A stretch of 64,000 nt of DNA from Thysanoteuthis rhombus (taxonomy: Eukaryota > Mollusca > Cephalopoda > Oegopsida > Thysanoteuthidae): contig OY735227.1 of assembly GCA_963457665.1 (NCBI GenBank), forward strand, positions 38,187,750 through 38,251,749. The letters run 5' to 3'. This document shows positions 32,200 through 43,839 of the stretch, piece after piece. The notes under the pieces were generated by a model. The model was given only the letters and a program-made list of their open reading frames with translations. It ran no database searches and was not told the origin of the DNA. How positions within the stretch are numbered: the first letter of the stretch is position 1; every line of letters starts with the position of its first letter. The translations under genes and the position numbers were made by a program.

Positions 32200-32660
32200 G
32201 ATGACCATCTAGTGTTACAGACCAATCTTGGCGTTGTGAGTTCGATCCTTACACCTATGACTTAGTGTCAGCTAAGCTAATAATTACAAATACGTCTCGT
32301 CATAGTGAAATTAGGAAGCTAGTCTCATAGACTATGACATGGATTCTCAATAGGTGTCCGACACTTATGGCTTTGTGTTATACTAAAATAAACAAAAATT
32401 CAAGGGAGTTTCGTTTGGGAATAACAGTTAGTAAGCTAATTTCGCAAACCATTGCTACTGTAGCGCGTTCGATCTCTACTGGAGGCCTTTCGATTCATTG
32501 CTGCATGCCAGACTAAACGAAGGTAATTAATATAAGGCTGTCTGGCCATGGAGTAGTGGTTAGCATGTTAATATTACTACTGTAATGGAGTGTGTTTAAC
32601 ACCTCGTGTCAGGCTGGGCCAAGCTTAGTAAACTGCAGAACATTATTGACCGCTCTAACT
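32200..32660 (+). mobile_element. tRNA-derived SINE family A, three tandem units
   Basis: B boxes at about 32239 (GTGAGTTCGATCCTTACA), 32466 (GCGTTCGATCTCTACTGG) and 32588 (GTGTTTAACACCTCG). A box-like sequence precedes the last (GAGTAGTGGTTAGCATG, 32554). Each head is followed by a GTCAGCTAAGC / GCCAGACTAAACG / GGCTGGGCCAAGCTTAG block. Unit spacing is about 125-225 bases. Confidence 0.75.
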
Positions 32661-32664
32661 TAGA

Positions 32665-33145
32665 ACTCTATTTCCAGGATTCTATTGATACGCGTATTTG
32701 ATAAGAAAAACGAAGGGAAAAGATTTAATCTTCACGCCGCCCGATGTTATTGTCTGCCTCATATTCCGTGCATCTTTCGGACAAATCTGCTTCATTTGAG
32801 ATACGCTGTTCAAAAGCAACCGTTAACGCAGGACACAATTCACCGTTCGCCGAGTGTGTGCTCCATTAGGTAGACAAATCAATCCAAGTTATGTATTGAA
32901 TTTATGTAGCATTTGATAATGTGTCGTCCGTGTATTTGATGCCAAGTTTTTAATGCTTGTGTCTCGTTTGATTTGCTTTGCACGAAAGAGCGATTACTTT
33001 GAGCAAGCAAACGTAATAAAAGAAATCTATTTCATTTCATATTGTGCACGTTTAATGTAGATGCATTCTGTGGTTTGTTGCGAGAAGCGGGTTTTGTTGG
33101 TGCCTTCCAAACGAATAACCACAAATCGGAAACGATAATCTTCGA
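32665..33145. other. no gene seen
   Basis: A 62-codon open stretch at 32685-32873 shows no known domain. Confidence 0.5.
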
Positions 33146-33149
33146 GAAT

Positions 33150-33560
33150 GACAGACTAAACTAAAGATCGATTTGAAGAGAAAGGAAGAAGGGGAGAGAA
33201 GGAAGGGGAGAGAGGGGGGGAATTTATAATCTTTGAAAATGATAAGCAAATGAAGCGAGAGAAAGATAGATGGATTGGGAAAGAGAGAGAAAAGAGGATA
33301 ACATTTGAGAAGGACGAATAGACGGAGCGAGAGAAAAAAAGATCAATTTAGAGAGTGTGTGGAAGAGAGTGAGGGGGAGAGAAGTAAATTTTGAGAATGA
33401 CGAGAAAAGAAAATTGTGAGTGGAGAAAAAAGAAAAAGTATAATTTTTGAGAATGATAAGTAGACAAAACTCGAGAAAGATTGCTTGGAAGTGTCAGAGG
33501 TTCGGAGAGAGAGAGTGAATAAGTTTTCAAAAAAAATGGCGAAATGACAGAAACAGACAG
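33150..33560 (+). repeat. purine-rich degenerate tandem repeat
   Basis: The phrase TTTGAGAATGA(C/T) and variants occurs at about 33140, 33231, 33305, 33392 and 33449. Each is followed within 10-40 bases by GACGGAGCGAGAGAAA-like words. The period is roughly 60-95 bases. The plus strand is about 85% purine. Confidence 0.7.
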
Positions 33561-33569
33561 AGAAACAAG

Positions 33570-33930
33570 ACGGCTTGCTGCAGGGTCAAACTCTGCTCCA
33601 ACTCCTATTCCGACTGAAGACGATTACTGAAACGTTTGTGTTGTGTAAATGTTGAATGAAAAATTCATTTGTAATGATGTATTTCTTTATAAGAAGTAAA
33701 TAAGCCCGTACGTATTGCACGATGAAATTCCATCAATATCGAAGACTTGTTCATTTATTTCAGTCAGTAAGACAGCCTACTGGCGATCGGTTGGTCGTGA
33801 GTTCAAATCAGGGGAATATGGGTTTTACATATCGGTTTACAATCTTAATTTTGGTGGGAATTGTTCTTCTTGTTCTCGTTCTTGTTACTGTAAGAAAACA
33901 ATCAACTCCAGGATTATCGTTGAATAAAGG
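33570..33930 (+). mobile_element. SINE family B, long copy
   Basis: In order: GCTGCAGGGTCAAACTCTGC, GACTGAAGACGATTACTG, AAGAAGTAAATAAGCCC, a tRNA-like head with CAGTCAGTAAGACAGCC and GTCGTGAGTTCAAATCAGGG (B box at 33800), GTTTTACATATCGGTTTACA and CTTGTTACTGTAAGAAAACA. The layout places body sequence before a tRNA-like head, so units are joined end to end. Confidence 0.75.
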
Positions 33931-33934
33931 TTCT

Positions 33935-34475
33935 TGTTTGGAAATGAAAGAGTTCATTTATTTTTGTCATGTATGTACAGTTGAATGTAGGTTTGTGTCT
34001 CCTCGTGAGAATCCTTTTGAAGACGGGTCACTCTGGATAGTAGAATAAGGAAAATATCCTGAAATTTTTCGTGTTACAGCCTAGTTGTATATCCCACAAG
34101 AGAGGATAGCAGGTCTGATATTTTTTCAATTCTAAAATCCACAAATGGCCAATTCACTAAATCCTAATTTGCATAATAGAATAATTCTGAATCGTTCAAA
34201 GAGCGAAATAAAGACTCCTCTAAAAGAGAGTTGTATATATGATTTTACCATGTCTTTGTAAATACTTACTTTTAGTTTAGCTTCGTCTGGCAGAGTCTAA
34301 ATAGTTATCGATGTGTGTTCTGACTGTGATCCATGAATTTCTGTTTGGTGAAAATGAATTTGTCAGGTATACTATTGATTCTCAATTACATGTTCTTCTC
34401 GTTAAAGTTTTTTCCCACTGAAAGCAATAAACATAGAAAGGGCGAAAGGTTTTAGTGAGAATTAACTATCATGTC
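33935..34475. other. no gene seen
   Basis: AT-rich, no element recognised. Confidence 0.5.
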
Positions 34476-34479
34476 TATG

Positions 34480-34670
34480 CCAGGCTCATCGCATGAATCC
34501 TATTGAACATGTCTGGGTCATTCTAGGTCACAGAGTAAGGAACACATCCGAAAAACCTGGTTCACATGATTTACTCCATGTTTAAGGTGCTGCCTAGTTG
34601 GATACCGCGAAAGGGAAGAAGGCAAATCTGATGAAAATCGATGCATGGAGAAAGCAAAAACTCTAAAATC
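34480..34670 (+). pseudogene. Tc1-type transposase C-terminal fragment
   Basis: From about 34490 the frame reads RMNPIEHVWVILGHRVRNTS, then two stops and a KKANLMKIDAWRK end. NPIEHVW is the hallmark of the Tc1 DDE/DDD domain, with the Glu as the third catalytic acid of DDE-type members. About 60 residues of a ~340-residue enzyme remain. Stops within the block show that it is dead. No N-terminal part was found nearby. Confidence 0.78.
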
Positions 34671-34847
34671 AACTCATGGTGGAATAAAGAATTATTGAAT
34701 TGTTGAATTCATTGAATAAAAGACCATGTTTGGAAATCTATTCACTTTTGCCAAGTCTTCAAATCGTTGAATAAAAGCTCTTATTTGGAGAAAGTGCACA
34801 ATTACTTTTAATACTCCTTTCCATAGTTCTCTCCTTCAACCCCTACC

Positions 34848-34848
34848 C

Positions 34849-34916
<68 letters not shown>

Positions 34917-34955
34917 ATGTGTGTGTGCGTGTGTGTGCGTGCATGTGTATGTGTG
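34848..34955. repeat. (CT)n-(TA)n-(TG)n compound microsatellite
   Basis: CT 34848-34866, TA 34867-34886, TG and GTGTGC variants to about 34955. Confidence 0.97.
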
Positions 34956-34964
34956 CGTTAAAAA

Positions 34965-35135
34965 ATGGATGTATGATCCGACAGAATGATTTTAAATTGT
35001 GTTATATTATATTGAAACTCTTATTTGAAATGATTTCCCGTTATTACTCAGGTAATATATCACTAGACGAGGTAAATAGAATTAGCATCTCCATTTTATT
35101 CAATTGTTTATTCTATTTGCCTTGTTTAGACCAAG
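34965..35135 (+). mobile_element. SINE family E, body fragment
   Basis: ATGATCCGACAGAATGATTT, AAATTGTGTTATATTATATT, TACTCAGGTAATATATCACT and GTAAATAGAATTAGC match in order the minus strand of 54604-54740 and 54270-54365. No tRNA-like head is attached here. Confidence 0.65.
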
Positions 35136-35198
35136 TGATATACTGACCGTCGAGATGATTTCAAATGTTTCAATATAATATGGTATTTATGATTTTAT

Positions 35199-35340
<142 letters not shown>

Positions 35341-35344
35341 GTGG

Positions 35345-35885
35345 AAAAGTGGGATAGCTCACTTTAAATTTGATGAAATCTTGTCAAATTCTCCGGTTGA
35401 ATATACTGGTAGAAAATCAACTTGAAGAAGTTTTTCTGCGAGACTAATATTCTTTAAAGATGATATCCTGTGTTGGTTTGCATTCAAGAACCCCAGTCCA
35501 AAAATTAGGTCCAACACTTTCTTATGGTCTGAGCTTACTCCCTGTCAACAGCAGACTAATTTGCTTAGTTATACTTGTGCTGTTTTTTCTTTTAGAAATG
35601 TAAATAACGAAGTCATTCCCAATTTTTTTTTTCTCACCATTAAATGATACCATATTTCCCTTTACTTGTTTTGGAAGAAATATACCATTAATTTGTATGA
35701 TTTAATCCACTTTGTTGGTGGTATATTTCATGAAGCCAGGATGTACAGCAATTGGGTAAAAATTGTGTTATACCATATCAGTGATTTGTTTTTTCTTATG
35801 AAGTAAAATCCTCTAAGTGTGGTGATTCCATGTTTCTTACTATGAGTAGTAAATAACTATATACTTACATGATAGACCTCGTATA
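35345..35885. other. no gene seen
   Basis: AT-rich, no element recognised. Confidence 0.5.
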
Positions 35886-36895
<1,010 letters not shown>

Positions 36896-36899
36896 CAGT

Positions 36900-36959
36900 A
36901 TTTTTGTTTGTTTTTGTTTTGTTTTGTTTTGTTTTGTTTGTTTTGTTTTGTTTTGTTTT
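36900..36959 (+). repeat. (TTTTG)n pentanucleotide repeat
   Basis: About 60 bases of TTTTG units with TTTG slips. Confidence 0.95.
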
Positions 36960-37129
36960 CCAAATCAATGTACTTTGCAGTTTCTTTTTTCTAACCAGAT
37001 TTAATCATTCTTCTGTACTGAATAATTACACGGCCAACTGAATCAGAAAATTGTTGATTTATTAAATGATAATGATTAATACTTAAATGATAATAATCCG
37101 CCATTTTATCATAATACTATGCTTGTACA

Positions 37130-37404
37130 AGCGTGACTGCTGCAGGGTCAAACTCTAGTCTGACTTCTATTCCGAGTGGAGATGATCACTGCAACTTTTG
37201 TATTGTATATATAACTAAAAAAAACTATAGAATTGTACTTTTTCGTAGAAATGTATTTATTCATTAGAATTAAATAAGCCCTTACATATATGTATGATAA
37301 ATTTTCGTTGATATCCAAGACTTGATAATTTAGCCGAATCAGCCTGCAGGGTCAACCTCCACTCAAACTTCTATTCCCACGGGAGGCGATTGCTGATTGC
37401 TGCA

Positions 37405-37405
<1 letters not shown>
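37130..37405 (+). mobile_element. SINE family B, joined bodies up to a (TA)n tract
   Basis: GCTGCAGGGTCAAACTCTAG, GAGATGATCACTGCAACTTT, ATTAAATAAGCCCTTACAT and AATTTAGCCGAATCAGCC, then a second GCAGGGTCAACCTCCACTC and GGAGGCGATTGCTG. The second body stops exactly at GCAACTTTA, where (TA)n begins. Confidence 0.72.
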
Positions 37406-37407
<2 letters not shown>

Positions 37408-37494
<87 letters not shown>

Positions 37495-37641
37495 TGCATT
37501 GGTCGGGGAGAGAAAACAGACGATCATCATGCCATGTGGTTTCGATCTGTGCTCTCTCCTGGGTGATGACAATCAACATAAACTAAGTCAAGGGTCTGTG
37601 TTTGTTTGTCATTAACCCACGGTGTCAGGCGAATCCACAGC

Positions 37642-37706
<65 letters not shown>
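37408..37706. repeat. two (TA)n tracts
   Basis: TA repeats at 37408-37490 and 37644-37706. The 150 bases between them include GGTCGGGGAGAGAAAACAG and a short frame with no known domain. Confidence 0.97.
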
Positions 37707-37710
<4 letters not shown>

Positions 37711-37837
37711 GAGGAATAGTTCTATTTACAATGTAACAACAGTGTTAAATTTGACAAGGGAATGTGGGCAAATAATCGACCAAAACGAAGATTTTTTTTT
37801 ATTGGTTTTCCTGTCTTGTTATATTTGAAGTTATTTC

Positions 37838-37872
37838 AGCCCGGGCGACGGCGGGTATTCCTACTAGTAAAA
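37838..37872 (-). repeat. CCCGG...CCCGGG repeat, copy 2 (start only)
   Basis: The reverse complement reads TTACTAGTAGGAATACCCGC and then CGTCGCCCGGGCTGAAAT. This matches the block at 24893, including the ACTAG and AATACCCG words. Confidence 0.55.
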
Positions 37873-37924
37873 CGTATAAAAAATTATAAGAATATTTTCT
37901 TTTCGTGGATATCGAAGAAATGCA

Positions 37925-38110
37925 AGTTTAGCTTAGTAAGTAAGACGTCCTAGCGGCAATCAGTTCGTTACGAGTTAAAAATCACTGTGGAACAATGTAG
38001 GTTTTACATATCTGTTTACACCCCTTGATGAGGATTTTTCTTGCTATTGTTACGGTAGGAAAACAAAGTCAATAACAGACTTTGTACTGGAGTTTGGCAA
38101 TTAGTTTAAT
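37925..38110 (+). mobile_element. SINE family B, head and 3' part
   Basis: GTTTAGCTTAGTAAGTAAGA head, GTTCGTTACGAGTTAAAAAT B-box region, GGTTTTACATATCTGTTTAC and TGTTACGGTAGGAAAACAAA, ending near CTGGAGTTTGGCAATTAG. Confidence 0.7.
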
Positions 38111-38114
38111 ATTT

Positions 38115-38480
38115 CAGTGGAAATTACTCTGTACTTTTAGATACTTTCTCGAACGAAAAAACAACGACAAAATTGAACTTACTGAGAATTGATTTATAGA
38201 AGTCTGCTCTAAAATTACAGAACAATGACTGAAATTTCTCGTATAGATTCTTTCAATCGATTTAACTTATCTCCTGCTCGGCGATTTTCACGCCTTGATT
38301 AACTGTTTTTACTTCTCTTGTTTTTTTCTCTTTGGAAAGAAAATAAGAGTCTGAATAGACATCTCATAGTTCCAGGCTACTTCCATTGAAATACAATGAT
38401 GCAGGCGTTAGTAGGTCACATGACCATTATCTTCAATGTAGAGGCGCGTTCAGTGTAACAATCTCGAACGAATGAATCTA
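38115..38480. other. no gene seen
   Basis: AT-rich, no element recognised. Confidence 0.5.
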
Positions 38481-38484
38481 AACA

Positions 38485-38940
38485 AAGATAAGGCTTGTTG
38501 CTGCAGGATCAAAATCTACTTCAACTTATATTTCGACTGAAGATCTTCACCGAGTGCTCAACAGCAATGATCTTCTTCCAGACTGAGCTGAAGATGATTG
38601 CTGCAGATTTTGTAATGTATATACACAACATAACATAAAGATGTATAAATATATATACATACATTTATTGTATAAAAGTATTTATTCATTAGAGTGAAAT
38701 AAGTCTGTGAGTGTCTGAATGATAAATTTTCGCCAATATCTAAGATTTGTCAATTTATCACAGTCAGTGAGACAGCCTCCGGGCAATCAGTAGGTCGTTA
38801 GTTCTAATCACGGGAGGGGAATGTAGATTTTACACGTCGGTTTGTATCCTGATTTTGGTGAGGATTGTTCTTGTGGTTCTTATTCTTGTCACGGTAGGGA
38901 AACAAAAGCCCAGATTTGTACTGGCGTTTGACAAAATACT
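38485..38940 (+). mobile_element. SINE family B, long copy
   Basis: GTTGCTGCAGGATCAAAATC, a doubled GAAGAT...GCTGCAGATTTTG body, TTAGAGTGAAATAAGTC, a head with CAGTCAGTGAGACAGCC and GTCGTTAGTTCTAATCACGG, then GTTTTACACGTCGGTTTG and CTTGTCACGGTAGGGAAAC. It has the same order as the copy at 33570. Confidence 0.75.
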
Positions 38941-39410
38941 CATAAAATGGTATTTGATCCATCAGCAAATCATCGAGCTGACGTCCGAGAGTTCTTTGGG
39001 TTTCTATTCAAAGTTTATAGATGATTATGCCAGAGAACATAAAAAGAAAAAAAAAACTCGGTCAGTTAGAAAAAAACGCCCGTCTCTTTTAACAAATATC
39101 AGTATATAGAAAGAATTACGAATGTCCCAGCAGAACGAGTCAATAGAATATTTAAAGATTACTTCAGTAATTATATATCCAAACTTTTAAATGCAGATAA
39201 CACTCTTGGCTATCAACCGGAGATTCAATATTTGGCCAAAAGTTCCCCGAGAGGCTTGGATATTTTACTAAGTTTATCTTAGAAGGACGAGAGGCCCAGT
39301 GGGTGGAAATAAGGGGGATTTAAGAATAATGACATGTAGCACACCTCTATGTGGCGTGAACGCCTTGAAAATCAGCATTAAATACCCTGGCTTTTATTGG
39401 CCCTAAGAAT
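38940..39410. other. no gene seen
   Basis: The end of an 84-codon stretch (to 39109) is Lys/Arg-rich; no domain was recognised. Confidence 0.45.
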
Positions 39411-39414
39411 ATCC

Positions 39415-39650
39415 CATAGCAAAGTATTTATCAAGCTCAGTCTGGAAGAAGTTCATAGATGTAGAGCATCGGTGAAAATCGAACTCACTAAACAATAGTC
39501 ATTGTCTGTTAAATTAACTCGCTAACCCCTACTCCAGCAGGGTATCCAGGTTTTTATTAATCTTAGATTAGTCTGGTACAGAGTCACAAGTTCAGAGGAC
39601 TCACTGAGGCTTGAACTCACTACACACTAGTGATGGTCTACTAAACTATG
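39415..39650 (-). mobile_element. SINE family A, two units
   Basis: CTCAGTCTGGAAG...GGTGAAAATCGAACTCAC and TTAGTCTGGTACAGAGTCAC...GAGGCTTGAACTCACTAC are reverse-complement tRNA-like B boxes with the GTCTGG box. Spacing is about 125 bases. Confidence 0.72.
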
Positions 39651-40140
39651 CTTTTTCAGCTTCAAGTTTTAACTAGATTGTACTTCAATAAGAAAAAGTT
39701 GAACGTCAATTTGAAAAAGGAATTTTGAAGTAAGATCCAGTGATTCTTGAAGTGAGTGATATCGTGCACAGTGTACAGGAGGGTCTAAAGGATGGCTATG
39801 AAACGTCGGATAGTCGAAACATTTGACACTATGATGGCTTCATCACCAACTGGAGTTGCTCAAAGGGGGTGCAGATTTCGCTACCTCGAAGAAGTAATCG
39901 ATAAAGCAATGACCACGTTGTATGATAACATACACTCATGTACAAAAGCATTTTGCTCAAACCATGGCGCAACAAGATCTTCTAACGGGGAACAATGTGT
40001 GAACTGGTTTTAGTTTCTAATTAGCTGTCTTTGTTATTGTATTATTCGTTAGTTTATGTTTGTGAATCAATACCGTATTATCTCTTCACACTTATAAACT
40101 CATATCATCCTATGACAAATCAATCCCAAACATAGAAACC
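39650..40140. other. no gene seen
   Basis: A 73-codon open stretch (39792-40013) has no recognisable domain. Confidence 0.5.
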
Positions 40141-40322
<182 letters not shown>

Positions 40323-40469
40323 TAAAGTACAAATCTATATATTGTAGAAAAAAAGATCGTTTTAAATTGAAGTTCAACTTATTTTAAATTGAAGTTAAAA
40401 GGGTGTAGATCGCTAACGATTACCACATGGCAATCCACCCAATTGAATAAAATTCATAAAAAAGTTTAG

Positions 40470-40670
40470 CTTCGTCTAGCAGGAGGCTACAAGAGTGGGA
40501 CACAGTGAAGTTCGAATTCACTACACAGTACTAATGGTCTGCTAGACTACTTCACCAACCATTACTTTAAATGGCAAGTCTCCCTGGTATTTATGTGATT
40601 TTGGTCTGTCTGTCAAAATGCAGTTCGAGTGGGGCACCAAGTAAGGATCGAATTTGAGCCCCCAGAAAAC
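40470..40670 (-). mobile_element. SINE family A, two units
   Basis: TTCGTCTAGCAGGAG...GAAGTTCGAATTCACTAC and GTCTGTCTGTCAAAATG...AAGGATCGAATTTGAG. It has the same layout as at 39415 and 60690. Confidence 0.7.
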
Positions 40671-40944
40671 TGGAGACAACTCAATCTACAATACAATAAA
40701 CATGGCGGTGAAGTTTCTACGATACAATTTGAATATACATATATGGGTTCAACTAACAACAGCGAAATCGTATTTAAACAGCGAGACTTTGACATTGAAA
40801 CCATCTGATCTATCAGGCAGAGAGTCGTTTTGTAGCTTTAGGGACGTTCAATCCCTTGTGGTACAAACAGTTCAATATGTGTTATGTTCGCCTCTCCATA
40901 AAAGCAGTAATAAAACATGGACAATGAAGTATTTATGTACTGCT

Positions 40945-41130
40945 TACCCACGAGCAGTGACAGCACGTAAACGCCAGCGATGTTTCAACAAGTTAAAGAA
41001 GAGTGACTGGGATTTTTTTTTTTTTTTTTTGCTAATGAGCCTTGCTCTGGAAGACCATGCACTTCGGAACACAGAGTATGCTTTGAAAATATCTGTTGAA
41101 GCAGATCCTTGTCAAAGCAGCAGAGATTAA
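40945..41130 (+). pseudogene. mariner-type transposase N-terminal fragment
   Basis: The open frame 40654-41130 holds, in its last 60 codons, AVTARKRQRCFNKLKKSDWD and then SVEADPCQSSRD. In mariner/SETMAR-type transposases this is the second helix-turn-helix: RTxQRWFxKFRSGDF, followed after the GRP linker by VEADPxQTxREL. A T18 run at about 41012-41030 replaces the usual acidic and GRP linker codons. The upstream part of the frame shows no domain. No catalytic domain follows, and short direct repeats lie at 41364 and 42031. Confidence 0.65.
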
Positions 41131-41134
41131 GAGT

Positions 41135-42380
41135 AAAAAAACACAATGTATAATGTTCAAAGATACATGGACATCTAAAATTGGGATAAAATTAGAGAGG
41201 GAATTTTGGTTTAACTAAAAAATCGAGTACAACGTTTGACCATCTGAAACTGTTTAATGGACAGAAATAGAAACCTCCCTTTTTTTTCTTCAACAGAATG
41301 ACACAGAAGATTAGAAATAGGTACTGTATGTTAACAACAATGAATATATATATATATGTGTGTGTTTGGAAGAGGTCGGATTTTATGGTGTGTATATAAG
41401 TACTAATCTACAATTCAATATAGGATGCGAGATGGCTGTTATTTCATGAAAGTGCTCTATACAAAAACATTGAGTACAACTTTAAATAAAGTGAAATAAA
41501 AGAATTATGTATCAGCCCTTTGGGCTTATCAGACGAATGATTTGATTTATTCGGATCTCCATTCATTATGTCATTTGGGGCGTGTTTTTTTCCTCTCTGT
41601 GGAAAGATCATAAGTTTTCGGTTTTGTTAGTTGTGTCATATTTTTTTTTCAATTCATTCTTTAATTTTATTTTTTGCAAAATTCTCTTCGTTATGTTATT
41701 TGTTTCTGGGTTTTAAAACTGTTTTAGATATCATACTAGTCAGTGAATCTGTTTGTAATTTTTGTGGTCTTTTTTTTATTTTTTTGGGGGGGGGTATATT
41801 TATTTTTGAGGAAGTGAGATTCCAATCTCTCTGTTTGTGGCTGATCATTATAGATTATATTGATTGTTTTGTTTCCGATGCTTTTTATCTGTCGTGTTGG
41901 TAATCCATCTGTCAAGTGGGATAGGTTTAATTACCGGAGATATATCATATAATTGTCTACTGAGCAGCATCAATCGGAGATATAGAATCTGACTTAAAAA
42001 TACTATGGCAGTGCCCTTTCGAAAGGTGCATGTTTGGAAGGGGTCAGATTTTATGGTGTGTTGAGCATCCTACCATAATGTAGATAATTTTCCATCCGGC
42101 GTAGGTAACTACGATTTCAGAGTATTTTGGTTATTTCACTTCAGTGTTGCCAATTTAGATATTTTATATCTCAATTTATATTCATTGTCAAACTAGATAT
42201 CTTATATTTAAATTCAGATGTATGTTTTAGTTAAAATATCTATGATCTGTATTTTTTAGATTTTCTTTTATCAGATTTCTCGAGAACCACTGATCCAAAT
42301 TACTTTAAACTCGACACTGCGACGCCTTGTATGCTGACTGGTATTCATGACGAATGTCATCTTCCTATAATGCCCAGTGC
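41135..42380. other. no gene seen; short direct repeat pair
   Basis: AT-rich. TTTGGAAGAGGTCGGATTTT (41365) returns as TTTGGAAGGGGTCAGATTTT (42032), each followed by ATGGTGTGT. A T-run/G-run junction lies at 41770-41790. The frame 41631-41903 is hydrophobic with no family match. Confidence 0.5.
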
Positions 42381-42384
42381 ACGT

Positions 42385-42407
42385 GCACACACACACACAC
42401 ACAAACT

Positions 42408-42465
<58 letters not shown>
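42385..42465. repeat. (CA)n-(TA)n compound microsatellite
   Basis: CA repeats 42385-42443 with an AACTCTC interruption, TA to 42465. Confidence 0.97.
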
Positions 42466-42469
42466 AACA

Positions 42470-43150
42470 CATATATAAACACACATAGATTCTTACTACA
42501 ATTTGAGAAATTTGTGTGCGTGCGTGTGTGCACTCGACAACCGGCCATAGTACGAAGTTTATATTTTCCAGATATGTTGGTCCGGGCAACGAACATTGCA
42601 GTGCCATACTAAAAATTTTGCATTTGAAATGAATTTAATTCTTTGCACGAATATATAGATCACTAGCATCCACAGACGTGGTTTTATAGATTTGAAATAT
42701 TTGGTATAGAGAGAGAGAAAGAGGATGAGAGAAAGAAGAAGATAATTTTCTTTCTGTCGAACGAAATCAAATTGATATGTTGCAAGGATGATGTAACAGT
42801 ATTTTTTTATACATATATATCTGTTTTGATGATTACTATTTACGATTATATTTCCGATTTGATTGTTTCTATTAACGACATCATTCCAAAAATGCACCTT
42901 TTGAATAGAAATACCCTTATATCTTCTATTTTAGTTAGATAACAGCCTAATTGCTTTAGTGATCCAAAGATTAAGGTATATGAACGTGAAGGCTGTTTCG
43001 GGAAGCTGATCTTTCCAGAAGTGAAATACAACTGCAACATACGAGGGGTATGTACCATCGTGCTCTGCTTATGACCTCATCGAGAGTGTTGTGGGGTTAT
43101 TTACATACAGGCAATTGTTAGTAAGACCTATTTCCGGCTTGCAAGGCCTG
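42470..43150. other. no gene seen
   Basis: A 112-codon minus-strand stretch (42897-42559) has no known domain. Confidence 0.5.
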
Positions 43151-43154
43151 TCAA

Positions 43155-43335
43155 AGCTTCGTTCTGCCAACATAACCTGGTATTCGCAATGGTCATCCGT
43201 CCAAGTTCTAACCAGACTTGACTAGGCTCAACTTCAGTGATCTGTCGACTAGGCATTCCAGGATATCCGTTCGCTTCGTCCGGGAGATGCTGGTGTATCC
43301 AACATGCTTTAGTCGTAACGTTCTTGAAGTAGTCG
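43155..43335 (-). mobile_element. 5S rRNA-derived repeat joined to family D sequence
   Basis: The minus strand reads CAGATCACTGAAGTTGAGCC, TCTGGTTAGAACTTGGACGG and ATGACCATTGCGAATACCAG. These match in order the 3' two thirds of animal 5S rRNA (GATCACTGAAGTTAAGC, TGGTTAGTACTTGGATGG, GTGACCGCCTGGGAATACCAG). In place of the 5S 5' part is CGAAGCGAACGGATATCC with ATGCCTAGTCGA, a family D block seen at 43980 and 44170. It is a retroposed 5S-headed repeat rather than a 5S gene. Confidence 0.68.
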
Positions 43336-43561
43336 CTCCTAATTTTCATTTGTTTTGACCCTCGACCCGAATAACAATGCTCGTTGTCGAACGGCAGAGA
43401 CACGCGTGGTCGCTGTCGTATTTGATCGATTTTTTCAGACGAGGAAGGTAGTATTACAGATCGGTAGTCTATGAATGGAGTCATGACTGATATAGCCTTG
43501 AATGCTACGGTCAATGGAATCGGCAAGCCAAGTTAAAACACCTATCGAGGTTGTTTACATT

Positions 43562-43805
43562 CATCATCATCATCCACAACTGCAGCCTTTTAACATTCGT
43601 CGTTTAACATAGACCTTCGTCAAACCTCTCTATCGCAGGTGTCGCTGAGCCAATATCTCCTAATCGTCGCACCATCTTATTTTCCGTCGGCCACAATTTC
43701 TCATATGATCTCTGGGGATCCACGTTGTGAGTTCTGATGTCCATGGGTTGTCTGACATTCTTGCAACATGGCCAGCCCATTGTCATTTCAGTTGTCTATT
43801 GTATT
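43562..43805 (-). mobile_element. RTE-type LINE 3' end, copy 8
   Basis: A short (ATC)n, then a degraded ACATAGACCTTCGTC box, CTCTATCGCAGGTGTCGC, GATCTCTGGGGATCCACG and GCAACATGGCCAGCCCATTG, the antisense of the QWAGHVA block. About 240 bases remain. Confidence 0.82.
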
Positions 43806-43839
43806 ATAGCCTTGGGGAGGTAATCAGCGTAGAGGGAGA

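Noticed and set aside
33722-34048. 108-residue secreted-looking protein
   Set aside because: The hydrophobic stretch is the translated end of SINE family B; the same letters occur non-coding at 37925 and 38840.
40654-40940. First 95 codons of the 158-codon frame as a host exon
   Set aside because: It starts in a SINE and shows no domain. Only the last 60 codons resemble a known protein (mariner).
43128-43526. 132-residue minus-strand protein
   Set aside because: Its C-terminal half is 5S-derived and family D repeat sequence read as codons.
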